Below, one piece after another: positions 26,592 through 35,432 of a stretch of 64,000 nt of DNA (the first letter of the stretch is position 1; each line of letters opens with the position of its first letter). The DNA is from an uncultured Candidatus Melainabacteria bacterium (GTDB taxonomy: Bacteria > Cyanobacteriota > Vampirovibrionia > Gastranaerophilales > Gastranaerophilaceae). The position numbers were made by a program, and so were the translations under genes. Under the pieces are notes generated by a model. It was not told the origin of the DNA. It saw nothing but the letters and a program-made list of their open reading frames with translations, and ran no database searches. The stretch covers positions 1 to 64,000 of the forward strand of contig CAKUZI010000010.1 of NCBI GenBank assembly GCA_934717855.1, written 5' to 3'.

Positions 26592-26668
26592 TGGGGCGGG
26601 TGATGGGATTCGAACCCATGCATATCGGAACCACAATCCGAGGTCTTAACCACTTGACGACACCCGCC
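26592..26668 (-). tRNA. trnH: tRNA-His (GTG), CCA encoded
   Basis: Cloverleaf reads on the minus strand from 26668. Anticodon GTG in the loop ATTGTGG; T-arm GGGTTCGAATCCC is complete; an extra 5' G opposite C73 as expected for tRNA-His; the 3' CCA is encoded at 26592-26594. Confidence 0.95.
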
Positions 26669-26726
26669 ATTTCTCGTTACCATTCTATAGTACCATAAAC
26701 AATCTTTAAATCAAGAGTTTTTATAA

Positions 26727-26757
26727 AAAAAGTTCCGCTTTAAAACGGAACTTTTTA
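26727..26757 (-). terminator. Terminator of the RpaB-like gene
   Basis: 9-bp stem AAAGTTCCG/CGGAACTTT with an eight-base loop and T-run on the minus strand. Confidence 0.88.
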
Positions 26758-26775
26758 TCTATTAATTTCTTGTTA

Positions 26776-27531
26776 TTAACTAATTCTTTGGAACATATAA
26801 CCAATTCCGCGAGCTGTCAAAATTAATTCCGGATTAGCAGGATCTGATTCAAGTTTTGAACGTAATCTTGAAATATGAACATCAACAACCCTTGTATCAA
26901 TTCGATGATCTGGCGGATATGCCCAAACATGTTGTAATATTTCGTTTCTTGAAAATGCTTGACCAGAATTATTAACCAACAATTCTAACAAGCTGAATTC
27001 CATACCGGTAAGTCTGATACGTTCATTCTTTCTAAATACTTGACGACGAGCCGTATCAATTTTAATATTACCAGTTGTGATAACATTTTTAGTAACTTTT
27101 CCTGATGGAGTAACAGCTTCTCTATTATTAGTTCTTCTTAAAACTGCTTTTACACGAGCTTCTAATTCTTTAGGGCTGAATGGTTTAATAACATAGTCAT
27201 CTGCACCTAATTCCAAACCTGTAATTCTTTCAGAAACATCTCCCAATGCAGTAAGAATAATGATTGGAACATCAGATGTTCTTCTGATTTCTCTTGTAAC
27301 CCCATAACCATCCATTTTTGGCATCATTACATCTAATACAACCAAATCAGGATTATATTTATTAAAAGCGTTTACAGCTTCTTCTCCATCTTGAGCAGTG
27401 TAAACATCATAACCGGCCATCTTCAATCTTGTTTCCAAAATACGTCTGATACTAGCTTCATCATCAGCTAAAAGTATTCTTTGACGGTCTTCTGTTTCAT
27501 TAGGCATTTCAGCATTTTCAGTCATAGTCAT
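26776..27531 (-). CDS. rpaB: OmpR-family response regulator, RpaB/Ycf27-like
   Basis: 251 residues: receiver domain with acidic pocket (LLADDEASIRRILETRL), phospho-acceptor D67 (LVVLDVMMPKMDGYGV), conserved T (IIILTALGD) and K (YVIKPFSPKELEARV), then a winged-helix DNA-binding domain (RLTGMEFSLLELLV, DTRVVDVHISRLRSKLE, LILTARGIGYMFQR). The sequence matches cyanobacterial RpaB far more closely than PhoB or OmpR as I recall them. RpaB controls high-light and redox genes in cyanobacteria. No kinase is adjacent, so it is an orphan. ATG 27531 has AAGGA five bases upstream; ATG 27525 is too far. Confidence 0.9.
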   Translation of the reverse strand: MTMTENAEMPNETEDRQRILLADDEASIRRILETRLKMAGYDVYTAQDGEEAVNAFNKYNPDLVVLDVMMPKMDGYGVTREIRRTSDVPIIILTALGDVSERITGLELGADDYVIKPFSPKELEARVKAVLRRTNNREAVTPSGKVTKNVITTGNIKIDTARRQVFRKNERIRLTGMEFSLLELLVNNSGQAFSRNEILQHVWAYPPDHRIDTRVVDVHISRLRSKLESDPANPELILTARGIGYMFQRIS

Positions 27532-27766
27532 CTTTTTCCTTCGTTATAAATAATCTAACACCTTTAATATACCACAAATATAAAATATTACAAAATATTT
27601 ATTTTTCTAAATTTTTTTTAATATTTGTATAATTATCTTAATGTATTTTGTAAAAAATTGCAAGTACTTTTTTAAAGTTTTCTATCTAAATCCAAAAATT
27701 ATAGACTAATGTGTGATGTACTACTTCATAGCTATATTGATAAAATATAGTTTTAATAGAAGTACA

Positions 27767-27991
27767 ATGAAAAATAAAGATATAAATTACCATAATGCTA
27801 TTGCACATAACCTCAAGAAGCTTAGAAAATCAAGCAAATTATCTCAAGAAAAATTTGCTGAAAAACTAAACTGCTCTAGAGAATTTATTAGCAGGGTGGA
27901 AAATTGCCACGAAAGAATTAGTCTTAATATGCTTTTGCAAGTTGCAGAAACATTCAAAGTTAATCCTAGCAGTTTCTTTAAACAGCCTTAG
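27767..27991 (+). CDS. XRE-type helix-turn-helix regulator
   Basis: 74 residues from ATG 27767 (MKNKDINYHN): a single HTH_3 domain (IAHNLKKLRKSSKLSQEKFA, CSREFISRVENCHERIS, LLQVAETFKVNPSSFF). Acts as a small DNA-binding repressor. The frame is open 18 codons upstream but without a site. It overlaps kdsB by 14 bases at converging 3' ends. No partner toxin is beside it. Confidence 0.85.
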   Translation: MKNKDINYHNAIAHNLKKLRKSSKLSQEKFAEKLNCSREFISRVENCHERISLNMLLQVAETFKVNPSSFFKQP

Positions 27992-28712
27992 CAATTATAG
28001 ATTTAAATTTTTCTAAATCCTCAGCCGTGTCAATTCCAACTGGAACAAAGTCAACAACTGATGTTTTAATACGCATTCCGTTTTGTAGCGCCCTCAATTG
28101 CTCTAGACTTTCAGCCATTTCATAAGAAGTTTGAGGCATTTCTGTCATTTTAATAAGCGCCTCTCTTTTATAACCATAAATTCCCAAATGTCCAAAGAAT
28201 TCAGCTTTACCAGAATTTCTTTCAAATGGAATTTTTGAACGAGAAAAATACATTGCAAAACCGTTGCAATCAATAATACATTTTACTAAATTGGGATTTT
28301 CAGCCTCTTCCGGAGTAATTTTTCGAATTAAAGTTGAAATATCAGCTGTTTCATCAAATTTAACATTTTTGGCCACTTCATCAATACTTTCTGGCTTAAT
28401 TAAAGGTTCGTCACCTTGAAGATTGACGATATAAGAAATTTCAGGGTGACGCATAGCAACTTCTTTAATTCTATCAGAACCACATTTGTGTTCAGTTGAT
28501 GTCATTTCAACATTGCCACCAAATGCTTTTACAGCATTAAAAATTCTTTCGTCATCAGTAGCAACAATAATTAAATCCGCAAGTTTAGCCTGCTGAGCTT
28601 TTTCATAAACCCATTGAATAATAGGTTTTCCCTCAACCTCTATTAACGGTTTTCCTTCCAACCTGCTTGAGCCGTAACGAGCCGGAATTATAATTGCAGT
28701 GATATTTTCCAT
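27978..28712 (-). CDS. kdsB: 3-deoxy-manno-octulosonate cytidylyltransferase (CMP-KDO synthase)
   Basis: Activates KDO with CTP for lipid A inner core assembly, so the cell makes LPS. Family motifs: IIPARYGSSRLEGKPL, VATDDERI, STEHKCGSDRI, NLQGDEPLI and the GIYGYKREAL segment. 244 residues is usual. ATG 28712 is two bases after the prmA stop. Last gene of the accD-accA-prmA-kdsB operon. Confidence 0.95.
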   Translation of the reverse strand: MENITAIIIPARYGSSRLEGKPLIEVEGKPIIQWVYEKAQQAKLADLIIVATDDERIFNAVKAFGGNVEMTSTEHKCGSDRIKEVAMRHPEISYIVNLQGDEPLIKPESIDEVAKNVKFDETADISTLIRKITPEEAENPNLVKCIIDCNGFAMYFSRSKIPFERNSGKAEFFGHLGIYGYKREALIKMTEMPQTSYEMAESLEQLRALQNGMRIKTSVVDFVPVGIDTAEDLEKFKSIIAKAV

Positions 28713-28713
28713 A

Positions 28714-29637
28714 CTAATCAACCTTTCTCACAACAAAAGAAGTCCATTGATCCTGATGAATTTCTTCTATAATTTCTAAATTTTCTCTTTTTATAGCTTC
28801 TAAAACGACAGGCTTTTTCTCATCTAAAATTCCGGAAAGCGACATCAAAGCACCACTTTTCATAATATTTTTTAAATCTCCCATAATTTCAGAAAGTACA
28901 TTATGCAAAATATTTGCACAAACGAAATCAAATTTTTCTTGAATTTTGTCTGCAGTATTAAGTTCAAAACATACACTCTCAGCGTCATTGTGCAAATTCT
29001 TTCTTGCATTTTCTTTTGCGACATCAATAACATCTTCATCAATATCACAACCATAAACATAAGACGCACCAAATTTCTTTGCACAAATGGATAAAATTCC
29101 AGACCCCATACCAATATCAGCAACTTTATCGCCTTTTTTCATATATTTTTCAAGAGCTTTCATACAAAGTTGAGTTGTCTGATGAGTTCCAGTTCCAAAA
29201 GCACATCCCGGCTCTAGTCTAATAACAACTTCGCCGACTTTGTCATCATAACTTAACCAATCGGGAACAATCACAATTTTATCTGTAACACGAGTAATAT
29301 CCCATTTTTCTTTCCATTTTTTAGACCAGTCCTCATTAGGTTTGTTTGAAATCACGAACTCCCAACTTCCTAGTTCATCATAAGAAAGTCCGCGAGATTT
29401 TAACAATTCTCGCTCAGATTTAAGTAATTTCTCCAAATTTTGAGGTTCTTCCGTCAAAAACACTTTCAACGTTCCCTCAGTAGTAGAAATCATTTCTAAA
29501 TCTTTATAAGTTTCTTCTGCTAAAACAACACCCTCACAAGGAAGATTTTCAAAACAGAATTCTGAAACAATATCTTCCAAATCTGGATTAATTTTAATTT
29601 GCAGTTCCCAATAATTTGTTTGGTTCACCTGAAACAC
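28714..29637 (-). CDS. prmA: Ribosomal protein L11 methyltransferase
   Basis: SAM-dependent methyltransferase that trimethylates L11. SAM-binding block VADIGMGSGILSICAKKFGA, acidic strand YGCDIDEDVIDVAKENA, and the PrmA motif LEPGCAFGTGTHQTTQLC. 307 residues. GTG 29637 is preceded by AGAGGG at six bases and starts three bases after accA. The catalytic loop reads NILHNVL (usual N-I-L-A). Confidence 0.94.
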   Translation of the reverse strand: MFQVNQTNYWELQIKINPDLEDIVSEFCFENLPCEGVVLAEETYKDLEMISTTEGTLKVFLTEEPQNLEKLLKSERELLKSRGLSYDELGSWEFVISNKPNEDWSKKWKEKWDITRVTDKIVIVPDWLSYDDKVGEVVIRLEPGCAFGTGTHQTTQLCMKALEKYMKKGDKVADIGMGSGILSICAKKFGASYVYGCDIDEDVIDVAKENARKNLHNDAESVCFELNTADKIQEKFDFVCANILHNVLSEIMGDLKNIMKSGALMSLSGILDEKKPVVLEAIKRENLEIIEEIHQDQWTSFVVRKVD

Positions 29638-29639
29638 CT

Positions 29640-30596
29640 CTAACCCTCTAAAAACGCACCCATTTTTCTGAATTTTTGGTAACGATTTTCTTTCAGGTCT
29701 TTTACAGAAAGTTTTTCAAGTTCTTCAATACTATCAAGAATTGCTTTCTTCATATTAGCAGAAACTTCTTCATAATTTGTATGAGCTCCGCCAACAGGTT
29801 CTGCAATTTCTCCATCGATAACATCAAATTTCATCAAATCTTTTGCTGTAATCTTCAAGGCATCAGCTGCATCAGAAGCTTTTGTAGCATCTCTCCACAA
29901 AATAGAAGCACACCCCTCTGGAGAAATTACTGTATAATAAGCATGTTCAAGCAAGAATACCTTATCCGCAACAGCCAAGCCTAAAGCTCCACCGGAACAC
30001 CCCTCACCTGTAATAATAGCAACTACAGGGACATTTAGTTTTGCCATTTCTCTAAGGTTTACTGCAATTGCGCCACCTTGGTTTGTTTCTTCGGCACTAA
30101 TTCCAGGATAAGCCCCCGGTGTATCAATTAAAGTTATAATTGGAATATTAAATTTACTAGCATGTTTAAACAATCTCAAAGCTTTTCTATAACCTTGCGG
30201 TTGAGGCATACCAAAATTGTATTCCAAATTTTCTTTTGTTGACTTCCCTTTCATTGTACCAATAATCATGACAGGGCGACCATCTATTTTAGCCAAGCCT
30301 CCGATAATTGCTCTATCGTCCATACCCTCTCTATCACCGTGAAGTTCAACAAAATCTTCACAAATATGATTTACATAATCCAAAAAGTTTGGACGTTCAG
30401 GATGTCTTGCTATTTGAAGTTTTTGAGATGGTTTAAGATTAGAATACAATTCTTTTCTATAATCCTCTGCTTGTTGTTCAAAAGTTTCAATTTCTTTGTC
30501 TAAATCCATGCCTGACTCCACACTTATTTTTTTTAGTTCTTCAATCTTTTCTTGAATTTCCATAATGGGTTTTTCAAAATCTAAAACTGCTGACAT
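29640..30596 (-). CDS. accA: Acetyl-CoA carboxylase carboxyltransferase subunit alpha
   Basis: Alpha half of the biotin-dependent carboxyltransferase, first committed step of fatty acid synthesis. Signatures: ARHPERPNFLDYVNHICEDF, LHGDREGMDDRAIIGG, DTPGAYPGISAEETNQGGAI, GEGCSGGALGLAVAD, ISPEGCASILWRDA. 318 residues. Overlaps accD by one base. Confidence 0.97.
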   Translation of the reverse strand: MSAVLDFEKPIMEIQEKIEELKKISVESGMDLDKEIETFEQQAEDYRKELYSNLKPSQKLQIARHPERPNFLDYVNHICEDFVELHGDREGMDDRAIIGGLAKIDGRPVMIIGTMKGKSTKENLEYNFGMPQPQGYRKALRLFKHASKFNIPIITLIDTPGAYPGISAEETNQGGAIAVNLREMAKLNVPVVAIITGEGCSGGALGLAVADKVFLLEHAYYTVISPEGCASILWRDATKASDAADALKITAKDLMKFDVIDGEIAEPVGGAHTNYEEVSANMKKAILDSIEELEKLSVKDLKENRYQKFRKMGAFLEG

Positions 30597-31468
30597 TATT
30601 TTACCCCCTTATGCATTTCCAAAATGTTAGCCAACGTATGACGCAAATCTTTACGAGCAGAAACAACATCAACTTGACCATATTTCAACAAATACTCCGC
30701 AGTTTGGAAGTCTGACGGAAGTTTTTGACGAATTGTCTGTTCAATTACTCGGCGACCTGCAAAACCAATTCTTGCGCCTTGCTCAGCCACAATAATATCA
30801 CCTAACATACCGAAACTGGCAGTAATACCGCCAAAAGTTGGCTCTGTCAAAAGATTTATGTACAAAAGACCTTCATCATCTAGTTTTGAAACAGCGCAAG
30901 ATGTTTTTGCCATCTGCATTAAACTCAACGCACTTTCCTGCATTCTTGCCCCACCTGAAGATGTAATCGCAAGAACCGGCAAACGAAGTTCAATAGCTTT
31001 TTCGATAATGCGAGTAACTTTTTCACCAACAACACTTCCCATAGAACCGCCCATAAAATCAAAATCCATAACAGCGGTCGCAACCTTATTGCCCTCAATT
31101 GTAGCAATACCTGTAATTACAGCATCATTGAGTCCTGTTTTTTTCTGAGCTTTTTCAAGTCTGTTTTTATAACTTTCAGTATCTACAAATTCCAACGGAT
31201 CAGTTGGCTTTACGTCTGTAAACAATTCTTCAAAAGAATTTTCGTCAAACAATTGTTTAATACGTTTTCTTGCATTTATCCTGAAATGATAGTCACAAAC
31301 CGGACAAACCATATCATTTTTTTCTAAATCTTCTTTAAGAAGTTGAGCGTCACAATGAACACATTTAACCCACAAATCAGGATCCATGTCCAATTCTACT
31401 CTACCCTCAAGCTCACGTCTTTGAATTTGAGCCTGTTTACGTTTTTCGAACCAATCTTGAACTGTCAT
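30596..31468 (-). CDS. accD: Acetyl-CoA carboxylase carboxyltransferase subunit beta
   Basis: Beta half of the carboxyltransferase. The N-terminal zinc ribbon has CVHC and CPVC pairs (about residues 37-59), and the crotonase core carries SSGGARMQESALSLMQMAK and LTEPTFGGITASFGMLGDI. 290 residues. First gene of the operon; AGGGA lies eight to nine bases before ATG 31468. Confidence 0.97.
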   Translation of the reverse strand: MTVQDWFEKRKQAQIQRRELEGRVELDMDPDLWVKCVHCDAQLLKEDLEKNDMVCPVCDYHFRINARKRIKQLFDENSFEELFTDVKPTDPLEFVDTESYKNRLEKAQKKTGLNDAVITGIATIEGNKVATAVMDFDFMGGSMGSVVGEKVTRIIEKAIELRLPVLAITSSGGARMQESALSLMQMAKTSCAVSKLDDEGLLYINLLTEPTFGGITASFGMLGDIIVAEQGARIGFAGRRVIEQTIRQKLPSDFQTAEYLLKYGQVDVVSARKDLRHTLANILEMHKGVK

Positions 31469-31552
31469 ATTATATATCCCTTAATCATCATCTTATAATA
31501 CACTGCCATTATACAACTAAAAAATATAATAGCAAATTTTTACATTTTTAGC

Positions 31553-32332
31553 TTAATATTTGTTTCTATTATTAAAAAACTTTTTCATATCATCAGAAAT
31601 CTTCACATTTTGCAACGCCATGTGATATTTGCGAAGATTTGCGAGCGTTTCTTGCTCTTCTAACAAATCTCGCTGTGGCATTTTTACGGAAGCCTTAACT
31701 TTTTCAAACTCTGTAGGCGACTTTTTGTCTATAAATTTTGCAATTATTTCATCAATATTACTTCCGCCTATACCATATTTTGAAGCGACTTCTGAGGTAT
31801 CTGCACCTTGAGGAAGCGCATACAACCAGTTTACAGTAAGTTTATCTCCCTGCGAAATAGAATTTATACCTTTCTGGTGCGGAGTATACATAATATCAGC
31901 AGGATTATGACTATGTCCTAAACCGACAGCATGCCCAATTTCATGTAAAATTGTATGATAAACCTCTCCCTCATCCATATAATCAGCATGCACAAGTCCC
32001 TCGGTAAGACCAATTGCTACCTCTGCGCCATATAAACGATTGGAGCCGTCAAAGTTAAAATAACAATGTCCTAAGGCTTTACGTTCAACTCGTTTCCAAT
32101 CAATATTAACATTTGATTCTAATAAAGTATTCACAATCTTAAAAGAAACACGCCCCTTTGTTGCATTTTGCCACTCATTCAATGCGCGAACTACCATATC
32201 ACGATACTTATACTCTTGCCCCTGCTTTGAATAAAACTTCATCGGAGCAATATAAACCTTTAACGGCATAAATGTCCAGCGCATTATGCGTCCATTTCTT
32301 AAAGATTCAGCAACATAAGTGTATTTTTTCAT
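31553..32332 (-). CDS. Matrixin-like zinc metalloprotease
   Basis: 259 residues from ATG 32332. The zinc site HEIGHAVGLGH follows the metzincin pattern H-E-x2-H-x2-G-x2-H, with a Met-turn IMYTPH 9 residues later. The N-terminal part resembles matrixin pro/catalytic strands (PLKVYIAPMKFYSKQG, WQNATKGRVSFKIVN). No clear signal peptide is seen, so localisation is uncertain. The leaderless promoter supports this start. Function probably in protein processing at the cell surface. Confidence 0.85.
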   Translation of the reverse strand: MKKYTYVAESLRNGRIMRWTFMPLKVYIAPMKFYSKQGQEYKYRDMVVRALNEWQNATKGRVSFKIVNTLLESNVNIDWKRVERKALGHCYFNFDGSNRLYGAEVAIGLTEGLVHADYMDEGEVYHTILHEIGHAVGLGHSHNPADIMYTPHQKGINSISQGDKLTVNWLYALPQGADTSEVASKYGIGGSNIDEIIAKFIDKKSPTEFEKVKASVKMPQRDLLEEQETLANLRKYHMALQNVKISDDMKKFFNNRNKY

Positions 32333-32338
32333 ATTTTT

Positions 32339-32367
32339 ATTATATAATAAATTACGGTAAAAACCAA
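32339..32367 (-). promoter_or_regulatory. Promoter for leaderless matrixin gene
   Basis: Minus strand -35 TTGGTT (32362-32367), 17 bases, -10 TATAAT (32339-32344), six bases, ATG 32332. Confidence 0.75.
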
Positions 32368-32423
32368 TTGTATTACAATAAAAATACACGTATAATTTAT
32401 ATTAGACTTAGGAGAGAAAATTT

Positions 32424-32759
32424 ATGAACATTATGCAAATGATGAAACAAGCTCAAGGCTTGCAAAAAAAATTGAAAGACACACAACAAGAACTAGCTAA
32501 CCTTGAAATCACAGGGGAATCTGCAAATGGCGCTGTTAAAGTAATTTGCGACGGTCAAGGTAAATTCAAATCTATCAAATTAACTGCAGAAGCAGTAAAC
32601 CCAGAAAACCCTACAGCTGTTGATTCTGATACAGTTGAAATGCTTGAAGACATTATCACTTCTGCTATTAGACAAGCTAGCGACAAAGCTTCTAAAACTA
32701 TGGAAGATAAAATGAAAGCCGTTACTGGCGGAATTAATATTCCGGGGCTAAATTTCTAA
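32424..32759 (+). CDS. ybaB: YbaB/EbfC nucleoid-associated protein
   Basis: 111-residue dimeric DNA-binding protein of the nucleoid. Recognised by MMKQAQGLQKKLKDTQQEL, the SANGAVKVICDGQGKFKSIK core and the Asp/Glu-rich helix. ATG 32424 follows a TAGGAG site. It overlaps recR by one base (TAATG), the usual ybaB-recR order. Confidence 0.95.
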   Translation: MNIMQMMKQAQGLQKKLKDTQQELANLEITGESANGAVKVICDGQGKFKSIKLTAEAVNPENPTAVDSDTVEMLEDIITSAIRQASDKASKTMEDKMKAVTGGINIPGLNF

Positions 32760-33355
32760 TGATTTACCCAAAATCAATAGCTTCACTAATAGAGCACTTT
32801 CAAAAATTCCCGTCAGTGGGGCCGAAGTCTGCTCAAAGAATGGCATTCTATTTACTTAGGATGCCAAAGTCTGAAGTGGAAAAATTTGCTCAGAGCATGT
32901 TAGATGCAAAAGAAAACACTAAAACTTGTGAAATTTGTTTTAACTTATCATCAACAAGTCCATGTGAAATCTGTACATCTTCACAAAGAGACAAATCTAC
33001 AATTTGCGTTGTTGCAGAAACCAAAGACTTGATAGCTATTGAAAAAACGAATGAATATAAGGGCTTATATCACGTATTACAAGGATTAATCTCTCCAATG
33101 GACGGTATAGGAGCTGATGATATTAGAATTAAAGAACTTCTAAACCGTTTAACCGACGAAAATGTCAGAGAGGTTATCCTTGCATTGAGCCCATCTGTAG
33201 AGGGAGAAGCAACAAGTCTTTACCTCAACAAATTAATCAAACCTTTTGGAATAAAAATTTCTCGTATTGCTTTTGGGCTTCCTGTCGGAGCAGATTTGGA
33301 ATATGCAGACGAAATCACTATTGCCAAAGCAATCGAAGGCAGACGAGAACTTTAA
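32759..33355 (+). CDS. recR: Recombination protein RecR
   Basis: 198 residues: helix-hairpin-helix (FPSVGPKSAQRMAFYLL), four-Cys zinc finger (CEICFNL, CEICTSS), Toprim domain (ICVVAETKDLIAIEKT, YHVLQGLISP, ILALSPSVEGEATSLYL) and the C-terminal ASG-like block (ISRIAFGLPVGADLEYAD). Acts with RecF/RecO in gap repair. Ends three bases before convergent uvrB. Confidence 0.97.
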   Translation: MIYPKSIASLIEHFQKFPSVGPKSAQRMAFYLLRMPKSEVEKFAQSMLDAKENTKTCEICFNLSSTSPCEICTSSQRDKSTICVVAETKDLIAIEKTNEYKGLYHVLQGLISPMDGIGADDIRIKELLNRLTDENVREVILALSPSVEGEATSLYLNKLIKPFGIKISRIAFGLPVGADLEYADEITIAKAIEGRREL

Positions 33356-33357
33356 TT

Positions 33358-35349
33358 TTATTTTTTATCTAACATTTCACGCATCTTTTTCAATTTATCT
33401 CGAATTTCGGCTGCTCGTTCAAAATCAAGGATTTTAGCCGCCTTATGCATATCTTTTTCAAGTTTATCGATAAGTTTTGGCAAGTCTTTTTTATCAATGC
33501 CCATGTCAACCATTTCTTCAGCAACAATATCTTCCAAGTCACGATAACTCGCAACAAGAGATAAAAGATTATTTTCAATCGGTTTTTTAATTGTTTGCGG
33601 AATTATGCCATATTTTTTGTTATAATCCATTTGGATTTTACGGCGTCTTTCTGTCTCGGTAATGGCTTTTTCCATTGATTCAGTCATTCTGTCAGCATAC
33701 ATAATTACTTCACCGCAAGCATTACGAGCCGCACGACCAATTGTTTGAATTAGACTTGTTTCAGATCTCAAAAAACCTTCTTTATCCGCATCCATAATTG
33801 CTACAAGCGAAACCTCAGGAATATCTAACCCCTCTCTTAATAAGTTTACGCCTATAAGAACATCAAATTCTCCTAATCGCAAATCTCTTAGTATTTCAAC
33901 TCGCTCTAACGATTGAATTTCACTATGCAAATATCTAACTTTTATTCCCTCTTGAATAAAGAAATCTGTCAAATCCTCTGCCATTCGCTTTGTTAAAGTA
34001 GTTATCAGAACTCTTTCATTTTTTTCAACACGTTTTTGAATTTCAGCTTTCAAATCGTTTATTTGAGATTCAATTGGTCTTACTGAAATTTTTGGATCAA
34101 CAAGCCCCGTTGGTCTGATAATTTGTTCAACCAATTGAGAAGATGTTTGGCGTTCAAACTCAGATGGAGTTGCAGAGATATAAATTTTTTGATGAACTTT
34201 TTGAAAAAATTCTTCACTTTTCAAAGGTCTATTATCTCGCGCACAAGGTAATCGGAAACCATAGTCAATTAATGTTGATTTTCTAGAAGAATCTCCATGG
34301 TACATACCTTTTAATTGTGGCAAAGTAACATGTGATTCATCTATAACAGTAAGAAAATCTCCTTGGAAATAATCCAATAAAGTCGCTGGCGCAGAACCCA
34401 CCGGTCTGCGTTCAATAATTCTGGAATAGTTTTCAATTCCGGAACAATATCCCATTTCCTTAATCATTTCAATATCATATTTAACACGTTGTTCGAGCCT
34501 TTGAGCTTCCACTAATTTATTTTGATTTTGAAGTTCAACCAAACGATGTTGCAATTCTTCCTTAATTAATTTAATTGTTTCATCCACATTTTCATCATTA
34601 GAAATATAATGAACAGCAGGATAAATAACAACAGATTGAGGAGTTTCCAAAATTTCACCGGTTACATTATCTATTTTTACTATTTTTTCAATTTCATCAC
34701 CAAAGAAATAAATTCTTGTAATAATTTTTTCATATGCCGGCATAATTTCGACAATATCGCCTCTGGCACGAAATGTTGAGCGTTCCAAAACCAAATCATT
34801 TCTTGTATATTGAATATTTACTAAATGTTTCAACAAATCATCGCGTTCGATTTCATCCCCAACTTTCAGTTCAACCGAACCTTTAAAATAGTTTTCCGGC
34901 AAACCCAAACCATAAATACAACTGACAGATGCAACAATAATTACGTCATTTCTCTCATATAAACACCTTGTAGCATTATGACGTAGTCTGTCAATTTCTT
35001 CATTTATAGATGCAGATTTTTCAATAAATGTATCAGTTCTCGGAATATAGGCTTCCGGTTGATAATAGTCATAATAACTTATAAAATATTCAACCGCATT
35101 ATCCGGAAAAAGTTCCTTAAACTCATTATATAACTGAGCTGCAAGAGTTTTGTTATGAGCAATAATCAGAGTTGGTTTTTGAACTTTTTCAATTACATTT
35201 GCAATAGTAAAAGTCTTCCCCGAACCGGTAATTCCAAGTAATGTTTGAGCGTCATCACCTGCATTAATACCCGCAACCAGTTCTTCTATCGCTTTGGGTT
35301 GATCCCCTGCAGGTTTATATTTAGAACATATTTTAAATTTTTTCTCCAT
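33358..35349 (-). CDS. uvrB: Excinuclease ABC subunit B
   Basis: Damage-verification helicase of nucleotide excision repair. Walker A GITGSGKTFTIA, beta-hairpin YYDYYQPEAYIP, motif IV-VI blocks (ATPSEFE, GVNLLREGLDIPEVS, QTIGRAARN) and the C-terminal UVR domain that binds UvrC (DFERAAEIRDKLKKMREML). The frame begins at 35364 but ATG 35349 (MEKKFKI) has a leaderless promoter directly upstream. 663 residues, normal length. Confidence 0.97.
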   Translation of the reverse strand: MEKKFKICSKYKPAGDQPKAIEELVAGINAGDDAQTLLGITGSGKTFTIANVIEKVQKPTLIIAHNKTLAAQLYNEFKELFPDNAVEYFISYYDYYQPEAYIPRTDTFIEKSASINEEIDRLRHNATRCLYERNDVIIVASVSCIYGLGLPENYFKGSVELKVGDEIERDDLLKHLVNIQYTRNDLVLERSTFRARGDIVEIMPAYEKIITRIYFFGDEIEKIVKIDNVTGEILETPQSVVIYPAVHYISNDENVDETIKLIKEELQHRLVELQNQNKLVEAQRLEQRVKYDIEMIKEMGYCSGIENYSRIIERRPVGSAPATLLDYFQGDFLTVIDESHVTLPQLKGMYHGDSSRKSTLIDYGFRLPCARDNRPLKSEEFFQKVHQKIYISATPSEFERQTSSQLVEQIIRPTGLVDPKISVRPIESQINDLKAEIQKRVEKNERVLITTLTKRMAEDLTDFFIQEGIKVRYLHSEIQSLERVEILRDLRLGEFDVLIGVNLLREGLDIPEVSLVAIMDADKEGFLRSETSLIQTIGRAARNACGEVIMYADRMTESMEKAITETERRRKIQMDYNKKYGIIPQTIKKPIENNLLSLVASYRDLEDIVAEEMVDMGIDKKDLPKLIDKLEKDMHKAAKILDFERAAEIRDKLKKMREMLDKK

Positions 35350-35355
35350 AATAAA

Positions 35356-35383
35356 ATTATACATTAAGCAAAAATACTAGCAA
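35356..35383 (-). promoter_or_regulatory. Promoter for leaderless uvrB
   Basis: Minus strand -35 TTGCTA (35378-35383), 16 bases, -10 TATAAT (35356-35361), six bases, ATG 35349. No LexA-like box seen. Confidence 0.7.
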
Positions 35384-35432
35384 AAAAATTTTTTACGGGG
35401 TTATATATAATTGATTATAGTAAAATATTGTC

